Shown here one piece after another: positions 34,939 through 43,579 of a stretch of 64,000 nt of DNA. Under the pieces are notes generated by a model. It made no database searches, was not told the origin of the DNA, and saw only the letters and a list, made by a program, of their open reading frames with translations. The position numbers were made by a program, and so were the translations under genes. Source of the DNA: CAZKAP01 sp964552195 (GTDB taxonomy: Bacteria > Bacteroidota > Bacteroidia > Flavobacteriales > Flavobacteriaceae); NCBI GenBank assembly GCA_964552195.1, contig CAZKFM010000002.1:124001-188000 (forward strand), in the 5' to 3' direction. Each line of letters opens with the position of its first letter. Within the stretch, counting starts at the first letter, position 1.

Positions 34939-34965
34939 GTTAACATTGGATAATAAGTGAATACT

Positions 34966-35553
34966 TTATGCCTTGATAGTAATACGTTTCCGGATTCTAC
35001 TCAATGACACTGGGGTAATGCCGAGAATTTGAGCAATATACTTGTCCGGGGCACGATTGGTAAGATCTGGGTAATCCTTTATGAATTTGAGGTATCGTTC
35101 CTCTGGATTAAGTAGTATGAAGGATTCCAGCCGTTCTTTGGCGGCCAGAAGCAATTTTCTCAGTAAGTACTTCCGATTGGCTTCCAATTTTGGATTATTG
35201 TGTACTATGCTCTCAAATACCTCGTACTCAAGGCTCCAAAAATTACTGTCCTCCAGGGTTTCGTAATTATAATTTGAGGGTTTCTCTGTTCCGATTAGGT
35301 CAAAATTGGCTACGATATTATACTCGGGTATAAGGTCAAAGGTAACCTCATCGCCCGAATCCTTAAGATGATACATTCTGACCAACCCGCTTCTCAGGTA
35401 GTACACTCTGCTGTCTCTCGAGCCCTGTTCGATCAAGACGGTTCTTTTTTTAATGGACACGGTTTCTACGGATTTAAGAAGATCCTGCACATCACTAATA
35501 CTTACGTCCTTACTAAAACTGTAGAGTCTTCTAAGCTTGTCTAAATCGACCAT
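34966..35553 (-). CDS. Crp/Fnr-family transcriptional regulator
   Basis: A 195-residue regulator: an N-terminal cNMP-binding-like beta-roll (VLIEQGSRDSRVYYLRSGLVRMY, then GDEVTFDLIPE) and a C-terminal winged helix ending IAQILGITPVSLSRIRKRITIK. This is the short Bacteroidota type without an Fnr iron-sulfur cluster, as no cysteine is present in the N-terminal part. It is followed in the same direction by the esterase gene, which may be its target. Confidence 0.85.
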   Translation of the reverse strand: MVDLDKLRRLYSFSKDVSISDVQDLLKSVETVSIKKRTVLIEQGSRDSRVYYLRSGLVRMYHLKDSGDEVTFDLIPEYNIVANFDLIGTEKPSNYNYETLEDSNFWSLEYEVFESIVHNNPKLEANRKYLLRKLLLAAKERLESFILLNPEERYLKFIKDYPDLTNRAPDKYIAQILGITPVSLSRIRKRITIKA

Positions 35554-35712
35554 ACTTCGCGGATTTGAAATAACATTTATAAGTCTTCTGTAAAGGGATG
35601 AGTAGAAGCGAGATTCAGGACGTCGTGAACGGCAGACCCTGATTTCTTATTTAAGTACTTTCGAATTTAATACTCCTGTAACTTCCTGGCGTTACCATTT
35701 AAGGGAAAAGCC

Positions 35713-35733
35713 AAGCCTTCGGCTTACTTTTTT
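35713..35733 (+). terminator. Hairpin plus T-tract
   Basis: A short stem AAGCC-TTC-GGCTT followed by a T-run (ACTTTTTT) on the + strand. It has the form of a Rho-independent terminator but no + strand gene precedes it nearby. Confidence 0.4.
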
Positions 35734-35779
35734 GTTACCCTTACCTTCACTCAAACAAGTTTGGTTCAGTTTCGGGCAA

Positions 35780-35835
35780 CAAAAAAACCGAAGCTTTCGC
35801 CTCGGTTTTTCTTCTTATTCGTACTCGGAGCGGGA
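35780..35835. repeat. 56-bp direct repeat, copy 1 (tRNA-Leu 3' end plus terminator)
   Basis: Identical to 35951-36006 over 56 bp. It contains the last 14 bases of tRNA-Leu (on the minus strand, at its right edge) and the hairpin terminator at 35781-35810. The tRNA body is missing here. Confidence 0.9.
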
Positions 35836-35882
35836 ATTTGCTGCGCCGAGTCCCGGCCGAACGTGTTGAAAAAAGAAAAACC

Positions 35883-35904
35883 CGGCCTTCGGCCGATTTT
35901 TTTT
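35883..35904 (+). terminator. Hairpin plus long T-tract
   Basis: CGGCC-TTC-GGCCG followed by A and eight T on the + strand. It is terminator-shaped, lying between the two repeat copies. Confidence 0.4.
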
Positions 35905-35950
35905 GATTCACCGGCTTTCACTAGAGCGAGCTCAGCTCAATCCGTTAAAG

Positions 35951-36006
35951 CAAAAAAACCGAAGCTTTCGCCTCGGTTTTTCTTCTTATTCGTACTCGGA
36001 GCGGGA
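35951..36006. repeat. 56-bp direct repeat, copy 2 (intact tRNA end)
   Basis: This copy contains the intact 3' end of the tRNA-Leu gene (35993-36006) and its terminator. Confidence 0.9.
35952..35981 (-). terminator. Terminator of the tRNA genes
   Basis: On the minus strand, an AAAACCGA...TCGGTTTT stem with a GAAA loop and a run of T, 12 bp after the tRNA-Leu. The sequence is symmetric and may also work from the other side. Confidence 0.75.
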
Positions 36007-36077
36007 CTTGAACCCGCACGGCCGCAATGGCCATTGGATTTTAAGTCCAACGTGTCTACCAATTCCACCATCCGAGC
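35993..36077 (-). tRNA. tRNA-Leu (anticodon UAA)
   Basis: An 85-nt class II tRNA on the minus strand. The acceptor begins GCTCGGA and ends TCCGAGT plus discriminator A, with one G-U pair. The anticodon loop reads ACTTAAAAT with anticodon TAA, the variable arm is long, and the T-arm contains GGTTCAAGTCC. CCA is not encoded. Confidence 0.95.
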
Positions 36078-36146
36078 GATGCCTCCGCAGTGATCAACGG
36101 CGGAGGTTGGACTATCAACAAAAAAACGCTGCTGGGCAGCGTTTCG

Positions 36147-36219
36147 AGCGAAAAACGGGATTCGAACCCGCGACCTCCACCTTGGCAAGGTGATGCTCTA
36201 CCAACTGAGCTATTTTCGC
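36147..36219 (-). tRNA. tRNA-Gly (anticodon GCC)
   Basis: A 73-nt tRNA on the minus strand. The acceptor GCGAAAA pairs with TTTTCGC, the anticodon loop reads CTTGCCAAG with anticodon GCC, and the T-arm contains GGTTCGAATCC. It lies 69 bp before tRNA-Leu in the direction of transcription, so they probably form one transcript. Confidence 0.95.
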
Positions 36220-36313
36220 ATATAGTTTGTAAAGAACCGGCCTGAGCCGTCCCCAAAATTTTGGGATAGCAAATTTAATATATTTCTCCGAATCGCGCCA
36301 CCACTTTTTTCAA

Positions 36314-38926
36314 TTAGGAAATCGCTTTGTTGTTCTTTTCGAGCAAACGTTTGATCTCGTTGAGTTTCATCAGGGCTTCTACCGGGGTAAGACGGTCGAT
36401 GTCCAGCTGCAAGAGGTCCGATCGGATTTCGTCCAGTAAGGGATCGTCGAGCTGGAATATGCTGAGCTGCACGTCCTCCTCTGCAACGCGCCGCAGGGAT
36501 TCTTCTATGTGATACGAATCCCGTGTGGCCTCCAGTTCCCTGAGGAGCTTCCTGGACTTCTGCAGCACGGTCTGAGGCATACCCGCCAGCTGGGCCACAT
36601 GGATTCCGAAACTGTGCTCGCAACCTCCGGGGACCAGCTTTCGCAGGAAAATTACCGAGTCCTTGTTTTCCTTTACCGAAACGTTAAAATTGTGAATGCG
36701 GGGAAACTCCTCGCTCATGCGATTGAGTTCGTGGTAATGGGTCGCAAAAAGGGTCTTGGGCTGCATGGGATGATTGTGGAGGTATTCCGCAATGGCCCAG
36801 GCGATGGAGATCCCATCATAAGTGCTAGTGCCCCTGCCGATTTCATCCATGAGGATCAGGCTGCGATCCGAAAGGTTATTGAGAATCGAGGCCGTCTCGT
36901 TCATTTCCACCATGAATGTCGATTCTCCCTGAGAGAGGTTGTCACTGGCACCTACCCGGGTAAATAGCCGGTCCGTAATGGAAAGGCGTGCCGATGCCGC
37001 TGGAACGAAGGAGCCGATCTGTGCCATTAGGGTGATCAGGGCGGTTTGTCTTAGCAGGGCCGATTTTCCGCTCATATTGGGCCCCGTGATCATCAGTATC
37101 TGTTGTTCTTCCTTATTGAGGGTGAGGTCGTTGGGTACGTACGCCTTTTCCGGGGGTAGTGTAGCTTCAATCACGGGATGCCTTCCGTCGCGGATATCAA
37201 TTCCTCCGTCTTCACAAAATTCCGGGCGGACGTAGTTCCGGTGCCTGCCCAACTCCGCAAACCCGCTGAGGCAGTCGAGTCGGGCTACAAGCCTTGCTAG
37301 GGTTTGTGCAGGGGCGATGGCGGGCTGCAGGGAACGGAGTAAATCTTCGAACAGCCGGGTTTCCAACTGGGTCGATTTTTCTTCCGCTCCCAAAATACGG
37401 CCCTCGTATTCCTTGAGTTCCTCGGTTATGTAGCGCTCGGCATTGACCAGGGTCTGCTTGCGGATCCAGTCTTGGGGAACCTTGTCCTTATGGGTGTTTC
37501 GAACTTCTATGTAGTAGCCGAAGACGTTATTGGACGCTATTTTTAGAGAGGTGATACCGGTTCGTTCGCTCTCCCGCTTCAGCAATTGGTCGAGGTAATC
37601 CTTACCCGAGTTGGCCAGCGAGCGCAGCTCATCCAGCTCATCGTGATATCCCCTGGCGATAACCGGGCCTTTGCCGATCTGGTTACCCGCATCTTCATCC
37701 ACCACCCGCTCGATAAGAGTGATGGGGTTTCGGATATCAGGCCAGGCCTCGGCTATCTGATCGGATACCGGGTGCTTCCATTCCCTGAGCAAAGGTGGGA
37801 TACCTTCTGTAAGCATGAGGGAATTTTTTAGCGATACCAGTTCCCGTGGCGAGATCCTGTGAGTCGAAAGCTTGGACAGCCATCGCTCCAGGTCACCGAC
37901 CCGGGTCAGGATTTCCTGAATTTCATTTAAAGCTTCCGGCTGTTCGCAGAGGATTTGTACCAGATCGAGCCGCTCCTCCAGTGCCTCGCGATCGATGAGG
38001 GGCTGGGCGATCCAGCGCAGCAGCAGCCTTCCTCCCATGGCGGTTCGCGTCCTGTCGATCACCTCACGCAGACTGCACCCTCCTTCTGAAAGACTACCGT
38101 AAAGTTCCAGGTTGCGAATGGTAAAGCGATCCATCCAGAGGTAGTGGTCTTTCTGTATGGGCTGTAAGGCGTTGATGTGTCCCAGTCGCGTATGCTGCGT
38201 CTCCCCCAGATAATGCAGTATGGCCCCTGCGGCAATCAGCCCCGGTCCCATGTCGTTCCAGCCAAATCCCTTAAGGCTGTGCGTGCGGAAGTGCTTAAGC
38301 AGCGATTCTCTGGCGTAGTCCTCCTGATAAATCCAGTCGTCCTGGTAGTAGATATAGGGAAGGCCTGCCCATTCTTCTGATTTTTTGCGAATGCCTCGGT
38401 TCCAGAGCAATTCGGAAGGGGAGTAATGTTGCAGGCATTGTTCGATCCAGGCCCGCTCGCCCTCGGTGGCCAGGAATTCCCCTGTGGAAATGTCCAGCAA
38501 GGAAAGGCCCCAGTTCCTCCGGCCCTCGTGTACAGCCGCCAGGAAATTGTTCTTCTTCTGATTCAGGATCTCATCGGCCAGAGCTACTCCCGGGGTGACC
38601 AGTTCGGTAACCCCTCTCTTTACTATGCCCTTGGTTAGTTTAGGATCTTCGAGTTGTTCGCAAATGGCGACCCGCTTCCCGGAGCGCACCAGTTTGGGCA
38701 GGTAGGTCTGCAGGGCGTGGTGTGGGAACCCGGCCAAGGGGGTCTGATCGCCTCCGTTGTTGCGTTGGGTCAGGACGATATCCAGTATAGACGCCGCTTC
38801 GATAGCATCCTCGCCGAAGGTCTCGTAAAAGTCTCCCACCCGGAACAACAAGATCGCATCCGGATGCTTGGCCTTGGCAGAGGCGTACTGCTTCATTAAG
38901 GGAGTTGTCTTACTTTTACCGGCCAT
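36314..38926 (-). CDS. mutS: DNA mismatch repair protein MutS
   Basis: An 870-residue mismatch sensor. The N-terminal domain includes LLFRVGDFYETFGEDA with the Phe-x-Glu motif (FYE) that stacks on the mispair. The C-terminal ATPase has Walker A GPNMSGKS, signature NLSQGESTF and Walker B LILMDEIGRGTSTYDG. The ATG at 38926 (MAGKSKTTPLMKQY) is the family start; the open frame begins earlier at 39094 with non-homologous residues. It works with MutL to start mismatch repair. It is divergent from the TrmH-family gene. Confidence 0.97.
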   Translation of the reverse strand: MAGKSKTTPLMKQYASAKAKHPDAILLFRVGDFYETFGEDAIEAASILDIVLTQRNNGGDQTPLAGFPHHALQTYLPKLVRSGKRVAICEQLEDPKLTKGIVKRGVTELVTPGVALADEILNQKKNNFLAAVHEGRRNWGLSLLDISTGEFLATEGERAWIEQCLQHYSPSELLWNRGIRKKSEEWAGLPYIYYQDDWIYQEDYARESLLKHFRTHSLKGFGWNDMGPGLIAAGAILHYLGETQHTRLGHINALQPIQKDHYLWMDRFTIRNLELYGSLSEGGCSLREVIDRTRTAMGGRLLLRWIAQPLIDREALEERLDLVQILCEQPEALNEIQEILTRVGDLERWLSKLSTHRISPRELVSLKNSLMLTEGIPPLLREWKHPVSDQIAEAWPDIRNPITLIERVVDEDAGNQIGKGPVIARGYHDELDELRSLANSGKDYLDQLLKRESERTGITSLKIASNNVFGYYIEVRNTHKDKVPQDWIRKQTLVNAERYITEELKEYEGRILGAEEKSTQLETRLFEDLLRSLQPAIAPAQTLARLVARLDCLSGFAELGRHRNYVRPEFCEDGGIDIRDGRHPVIEATLPPEKAYVPNDLTLNKEEQQILMITGPNMSGKSALLRQTALITLMAQIGSFVPAASARLSITDRLFTRVGASDNLSQGESTFMVEMNETASILNNLSDRSLILMDEIGRGTSTYDGISIAWAIAEYLHNHPMQPKTLFATHYHELNRMSEEFPRIHNFNVSVKENKDSVIFLRKLVPGGCEHSFGIHVAQLAGMPQTVLQKSRKLLRELEATRDSYHIEESLRRVAEEDVQLSIFQLDDPLLDEIRSDLLQLDIDRLTPVEALMKLNEIKRLLEKNNKAIS

Positions 38927-39017
38927 GGAACGCCTGCGTTTATCGATGCGCAATTTCTCAAAAGTAGGGAGCAGGTGACTTCCCTGAGGAATCTTGTTAA
39001 TACTTAAAGTCCGATCG

Positions 39018-39566
39018 TTGAAAACTCGCTTCCGAAAAAGAAAGAATCCCGAACTCGCTCGTCTGGACACCGAGGAATTCCGAAATGCCTCCAAGTACCC
39101 ACTGAGGCTGTTACTCGACGATGTCAGGAGTTCTCATAACGTCGGCTCCGTTTTCCGGACCGCAGACGCATTCAGGATAGAGAAAATTCATCTTTGCGGG
39201 ATTACGGCCCGGCCACCGCATAAGGATATTCAGAAGACCGCACTCGGTGCTACCGAGAGTGTGGACTGGGAATACAGCCCGGACGTCCTGGATCTGGCCG
39301 ATGCACTCATTGCACAGGGCTATGCGCTCATTGCCATAGAACAGGCCGAAAATGCCACGGAACTTGGGGATTTCATCCCCGAGCCCGGACAGAAATACGT
39401 ATTTGTTTTAGGGCACGAGGTCAAAGGGGTCAGGCAGGAATTGATCGATAGGTGCCAGGCAGTTATTGAGATTCCTCAATTCGGGACCAAGCATTCCCTG
39501 AACATTTCTGTCGCAACAGGGATAGTGGTATGGGATTATGTAAGTCGGGTTCCCCGAACGTTTTGA
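39018..39566 (+). CDS. TrmH/SpoU-family RNA 2'-O-methyltransferase
   Basis: About 182 residues of a SPOUT methylase. The N-terminal motif 1 reads DDVRSSHNVGSVFRTADAF. Motifs 2 and 3 read VLGHEVKGV and IPQFGTKHSLNISVATGI, the trefoil-knot SAM-binding region. It probably methylates a ribose in tRNA or rRNA. There is no ATG at the start. TTG codons at 38994 and 39018 are possible, and the second gives the length expected for the family. The initiation site is therefore uncertain. Confidence 0.85.
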   Translation: MKTRFRKRKNPELARLDTEEFRNASKYPLRLLLDDVRSSHNVGSVFRTADAFRIEKIHLCGITARPPHKDIQKTALGATESVDWEYSPDVLDLADALIAQGYALIAIEQAENATELGDFIPEPGQKYVFVLGHEVKGVRQELIDRCQAVIEIPQFGTKHSLNISVATGIVVWDYVSRVPRTF

Positions 39567-39871
39567 GTCATTCGGTGGGCCATCCGGTATAAAGTGAATT
39601 CCAGGATCGGTTTGAGCCTGACCGGAGAAAAAAAACTCCCGGTGGTTGGCCGGGAGTTCAAAGTTGAGTTAGTTATCTAGTCCAAAAGTTAAGCGATACA
39701 ATATTGTTAACTTCTTCTTAAACACCAAAAAACATTCGATGAAATGCACAATAATTTTTTATCGGTTGCGTTAGGCGTCACCTCGATTCAGTAAAGATGA
39801 GGGTAAATTCCAGTAAAACAGCACGTTAATAGGCTTTTGTGGATATTGTAGGATAATACGCCAAAAGCCTT
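39567..39871. other. Intergenic region
   Basis: 305 bp between convergent genes. It holds the hairpin terminator at 39628-39658. I see nothing else in it. Confidence 0.5.
39628..39658 (-). terminator. Hairpin terminator
   Basis: A 9-bp stem (39634-39642 with 39650-39658), a 7-nt loop and a run of eight T on the minus strand. It terminates transcription coming from the folK-dNK gene. Confidence 0.7.
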
Positions 39872-41035
39872 CTAGAGATGTTTTCCCCAGTGATCAGCCA
39901 TGCTTTCGGCCATCCACCGGATAAGCGTATGCAGATGATGGCTGTCGGTTAGGAAATCTCCGGAGTCGCGATTCCACGTCAGGATATGCTTAGCCTCCAT
40001 GCGGGGCAGGTATTGCTGGTAGGTATAGCGAAGGCGCTCCAGATATTCCCGTTCAATGGCCTTCTCGAATGGGCGGCCTCTGCGATCGATCTGCTCCAAC
40101 AGGAGCTCTTCAGGTGCCTCTAGGAATACCAGCAATTCGGGGGGGGTAAAGGTTTCCGCTATCAAACGGAAGTATTCTTCGAATAGGCGAAATTCGTTTT
40201 CCGCGAGGCTATTGCGCGCGAATACCTGGCTCTTTTGCGGATGGTAATCCGACACATAGACCGGCCCCACTTCACGACCTATTTCTTTCCAGTGTTGCAC
40301 CCGGTCGTACAGGAAGAACATTTCCACCGGAAAGGCGAAACGTTCGGGGTCCTGGTAGTAGGAGGGAAGGAAGGGGTTCTTACCAAAACGCTCGAGGATC
40401 AGCGGAACCCCAAGAATCTCGGATAATTTCTCGGCCAGGGTCGTCTTGCCCACACCTATATTTCCTTCTATGCATATTCCGTTCAGGCTGCGAAGCAGCT
40501 CTGCAGGAGAAGCGTATAGTGGCCGGGAAACACGTTTAATGATGCTGCGGTCGGGGGTCTTCTTCAGGAGTTCTTCCACGGTTTTTCCCGTCTGTGGGTC
40601 CGTGAGCAAGGGATCGATTTCGAACAGAGGCGCCAGCACGAATCGCCTTTCTGTATAGCGGGGATGGGGAATACTCAGCGATCCATCAGAAATAATCTCT
40701 TCACCGAAGTAAACGATGTCTATGTCTATAGGACGGGATGCATAACCAGAACCCATCCTTTTCTGTTTCCCCAATGACCTTTCTACAGACCTGAGGCCCT
40801 CCCAGAATTCAGTCAGGTCCATTGCGGTTTCGACACGAACTACGGCATTCAAAAAATCCGGACCCTCAAAGCCCTGGGCGCCGTTCGAATAAAGGGAAGA
40901 ACATGTAACGTTAGCCGTGGAGATTGCGTCTAATGAAAAGACCGCTTTCTGAATCAGGGCATAGCGATTATCGAGGTTGCTCCCTATCGACAGATAGCAG
41001 CAGGTGGGCGGGTTTGAGGAGTTCAAATCGGTCAC
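39872..41035 (-). CDS. Bifunctional HPPK / deoxynucleoside kinase fusion
   Basis: A 387-residue two-domain protein. Residues about 12-165 are 6-hydroxymethyl-7,8-dihydropterin pyrophosphokinase (FolK, folate pathway): SIGSNLDNR, GFEGPDFLN, SRPIDIDIVYF, IPHPRYTERRFVL. Residues about 186-387 are a deoxynucleoside kinase: P-loop GNIGVGKTT (191-199), then an ER-G loop (LERFGKNPFLPSYY) and a YVSDYHPQKSQVFA segment. The dNK lid region (RRGRPFEKAIEREYLERL) is also present. It links folate and deoxynucleotide salvage. This fusion is a known feature of Bacteroidota. The 5' end overlaps the region just before the sppA start. Confidence 0.92.
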   Translation of the reverse strand: MTDLNSSNPPTCCYLSIGSNLDNRYALIQKAVFSLDAISTANVTCSSLYSNGAQGFEGPDFLNAVVRVETAMDLTEFWEGLRSVERSLGKQKRMGSGYASRPIDIDIVYFGEEIISDGSLSIPHPRYTERRFVLAPLFEIDPLLTDPQTGKTVEELLKKTPDRSIIKRVSRPLYASPAELLRSLNGICIEGNIGVGKTTLAEKLSEILGVPLILERFGKNPFLPSYYQDPERFAFPVEMFFLYDRVQHWKEIGREVGPVYVSDYHPQKSQVFARNSLAENEFRLFEEYFRLIAETFTPPELLVFLEAPEELLLEQIDRRGRPFEKAIEREYLERLRYTYQQYLPRMEAKHILTWNRDSGDFLTDSHHLHTLIRWMAESMADHWGKHL

Positions 41036-41042
41036 CTTTGGT

Positions 41043-41050
41043 TATATTTG
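41043..41050 (+). promoter_or_regulatory. Possible -7 promoter element of sppA
   Basis: TATATTTG matches TAnnTTTG, 19 bp upstream of the ATG at 41070, which would give a short leader. No -33 element is evident. Confidence 0.42.
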
Positions 41051-41069
41051 GTTTTTAATAAATTTTGGT

Positions 41070-42827
41070 ATGAATTTCTTGAGAAACTTACTCGCTTCTA
41101 TACTGGGGACTCTGGTGGCCCTCGGGATTTTTTTCTTTATGTTCTTCGTTTTTATGGCGGCTGTGGGCAGCACGGAAGATGCCCCAAAGGTACGGAGCAA
41201 TTCGGTACTCGACCTGACCTATGAAGGCGTAGTCGTCGACTATGCACCCGGGGATAAGAACGATCCCTTCAGTAGCTTCGGATCGCCCTCCGTCGATTTC
41301 GTCGATATTTTGCATGCCATCGAAACCGCGAAGGGGGACGAAAAAATTCTGGGCATCCGAATGAATTCGAGCTTCTTTTTCGGAGGATGGACCCAGGCGG
41401 ACGCCATCCGCAGTGCCTTAGAGGATTTCAGAGAGTCCGGTAAGTTCGTGTATGCCTATAGCGATATTTACACTCAGAAGGACTACTACATAGCCAGTGC
41501 GGCGGATTCGGTATTCATCAGTCCGGTGGGTTCGCTCGAATTGAAAGGTTTGGGCAGTGAGGTCCTTTACCTGAAGGAACTGCAGGAGAAAACCGGGGTG
41601 AAGATGGAAGTCATTCGTCACGGTGAGTATAAAAGCGCTGTGGAGCCTTTTCTCAACAGTCAAATGAGTGCTGAGAACCGCGAACAGATCAGTGAGCTAC
41701 TCCTTTCCCTCTGGGCGCATATTGGGGGTCAGATCGCAGAATCCAGGGGTATTTCGATGAACGATCTCAACGAGATTGCGGATCGGGTGGCTGGCCGAAT
41801 GCCGGAGAACGCCCTGAAGTACCAACTGGTGGACGCGGTTGTCTATCCCGACGAGCGCGACGCCCTGACCAATAAGCGCATGGGCCGTGACGAAGGTGCC
41901 AAGATTCGTTCGATCTCCCTGGAGGATTATATGCAGGTCGCTTCACGCAAGAAGAATTCCTCAAAGAACCGAATAGCCGTTATTCATGCCCAGGGCGAGA
42001 TTTTCTACGGTGAGGGAGATGAGAGTACCGTTGGACAAGTATCCATGACGAGAGCCATTCGCAAGGCGGTGAGCGACGATAAGGTGAAAGCCATTGTACT
42101 CCGGGTGAATTCTCCAGGAGGTAGCGCGCTTACTTCTGATTTGATCTGGAGGGAGCTGGAACGCGCCAAGGAGAAGAAGCCCGTTTACGCTTCCTTCGGC
42201 GATGTGGCTGCTTCGGGCGGCTATTACATCGCTGCCGGTGCGGACAAGATATTTGCCGAGAACAACACCGTGACCGGTTCCATAGGGGTGTTCGGTGTAG
42301 TACCCAACATGACCGAGCTGGCTGATGATATCGGGATTAATGCCGAGCAGGTAGGGACCCACAGCCAGTCTGTGACCTATTCCGTCTTTGACCCCATGTC
42401 GGATGCGTTCCGCAATCAGCTATACGAAGACATTGAGAAGATCTACGACACCTTCATTACCCGTGTGGCCGATGGCAGGAACATGAGTAAGACCGAGGTC
42501 GATAAAATCGGCCGGGGACGTGTATGGAGCGGAAGTACGGCCAAAAAGCTCAACCTGGTTGACGAAATAGGCTCCCTGGACGATGCCATAGCAGCTGCGG
42601 CCAAAGCTGCAGAAATTGAAGATTACCAGATAGTTCGCTATCCCCGTTTCAAGACCGGACTGGAGAAACTGCTGGAAGAACTCAGCAGTGCGGAGACGCG
42701 TATAGGTGAAAAGGTACTGGAATCGCAGGTGAGCCCGGAACTCTATGAGGTGTACAGGCTAAGCCGGGATATGCAGAAAATTGAGGGCATACAGGTAAGG
42801 ATGCCCTATCATCTGACCATCGAGTAG
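41070..42827 (+). CDS. sppA: Signal peptide peptidase SppA, 67K type
   Basis: A 585-residue membrane-anchored serine protease (one N-terminal helix, about 5-32) that digests cleaved signal peptides. It has the duplicated ClpP-like fold of the long form. The catalytic Lys lies in GEYKSAVEPF of the first half and the Ser in DVAASGGYYIAAGADKI of the second half, as in E. coli SppA. The ATG at 41070 (MNFLRNLLASILG) is chosen over the earlier frame start at 41004, which overlaps the folK-dNK start. yhhQ follows 1 bp after the stop. Confidence 0.93.
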   Translation: MNFLRNLLASILGTLVALGIFFFMFFVFMAAVGSTEDAPKVRSNSVLDLTYEGVVVDYAPGDKNDPFSSFGSPSVDFVDILHAIETAKGDEKILGIRMNSSFFFGGWTQADAIRSALEDFRESGKFVYAYSDIYTQKDYYIASAADSVFISPVGSLELKGLGSEVLYLKELQEKTGVKMEVIRHGEYKSAVEPFLNSQMSAENREQISELLLSLWAHIGGQIAESRGISMNDLNEIADRVAGRMPENALKYQLVDAVVYPDERDALTNKRMGRDEGAKIRSISLEDYMQVASRKKNSSKNRIAVIHAQGEIFYGEGDESTVGQVSMTRAIRKAVSDDKVKAIVLRVNSPGGSALTSDLIWRELERAKEKKPVYASFGDVAASGGYYIAAGADKIFAENNTVTGSIGVFGVVPNMTELADDIGINAEQVGTHSQSVTYSVFDPMSDAFRNQLYEDIEKIYDTFITRVADGRNMSKTEVDKIGRGRVWSGSTAKKLNLVDEIGSLDDAIAAAAKAAEIEDYQIVRYPRFKTGLEKLLEELSSAETRIGEKVLESQVSPELYEVYRLSRDMQKIEGIQVRMPYHLTIE

Positions 42828-42828
42828 T

Positions 42829-43542
42829 ATGTCGTTATCCCCGCGCCTGAGGCGGAAGGCACTGTCGCTCTATATCTATCTGAGCGCCCTTTTTCTGACT
42901 TCTTTGGTGGTTTCCAACTTGATCTTCAAGAAGTTCTTTAGTTGGGAGCCCTTCGGTGAGGTCACGATATTTGGGGCACCACTATTCGAGCTTTCGGTGG
43001 GCATATTGCCGTATCCCATTACCTTCCTGATTACCGATTTGATTTCGGAGATATTTGGAAAAAAGAAGGCCAATCAGGTTGTGGTAAGCGGAATATTCGC
43101 CTCGGCCTTCTCCCTGCTGATCGTATTTACAGCCCAGGCGGCCGATGCAACTTCCTGGTCCCCCATCGATAATGCAACCTTCAAAGAAGTCTTTGGAAGC
43201 ACCGGTATAGCCGTATTTGCCTCCATGCTCGCGTACTTACTCGCCCAGTTTGTGGATATACAGCTCTACCACTTCTGGAAGCGCATCACCCACGGACGTA
43301 TGCTTTGGGTGCGCAACAACTTCTCTACATTTTCCTCTCAGTTTATCGATACTTCGACTGTGGTCCTGCTGCTGTGTATCTTCGGCGAGATCGAATGGGA
43401 ACGGTTCCTTGGACTGGTAATGGCCGGCTTTATTTTCAAGGTGATGATAGCCGCTCTGGACACCCCCTTGCTATACCTGGCGGTGTACGCCATACGCCGA
43501 ACATTTAACTTAAAAATAGGGGAGGAGATTCGCCTGGAATGA
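42829..43542 (+). CDS. Queuosine precursor transporter (YhhQ/DUF165 family)
   Basis: A 237-residue membrane protein with about six helices. YPITFLITDLISEIFGKKKANQVV and AYLLAQFVDIQLYHFWKRITHGRMLWVRNNFSTFSSQFIDT are the conserved blocks of YhhQ proteins, which import preQ0 or preQ1 for queuosine tRNA modification. It is translationally close to sppA (1 bp gap) and followed by the AsmA-like gene, which suggests a co-transcript. No other queuosine gene is in the window. Confidence 0.9.
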   Translation: MSLSPRLRRKALSLYIYLSALFLTSLVVSNLIFKKFFSWEPFGEVTIFGAPLFELSVGILPYPITFLITDLISEIFGKKKANQVVVSGIFASAFSLLIVFTAQAADATSWSPIDNATFKEVFGSTGIAVFASMLAYLLAQFVDIQLYHFWKRITHGRMLWVRNNFSTFSSQFIDTSTVVLLLCIFGEIEWERFLGLVMAGFIFKVMIAALDTPLLYLAVYAIRRTFNLKIGEEIRLE

Positions 43543-43579
43543 GGCAGTTGTGTAATTTTCGGTAAACATTCACCTCTTT

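Larger units (their letters stand above)
35554..35992. other. Intergenic region with terminators and a tRNA-end duplication
   Basis: 439 bp with no protein gene, filled with short hairpins and a duplicated tRNA-Leu 3' end (see the repeats). Any protein-like reading here is a translation of terminators and tRNA. Confidence 0.75.

Noticed and set aside
35761..36093. Open frame of 110 codons with repeats such as GLEPARPQWPLDFKS
   Set aside because: It is the translation of tRNA-Leu, its terminator and a duplicated tRNA end, a well-known false protein.
36056..36256. Open frame with SSVGRASPCQGGGRGFESR
   Set aside because: It is the antisense reading of tRNA-Gly and the flanking stem; not a protein.
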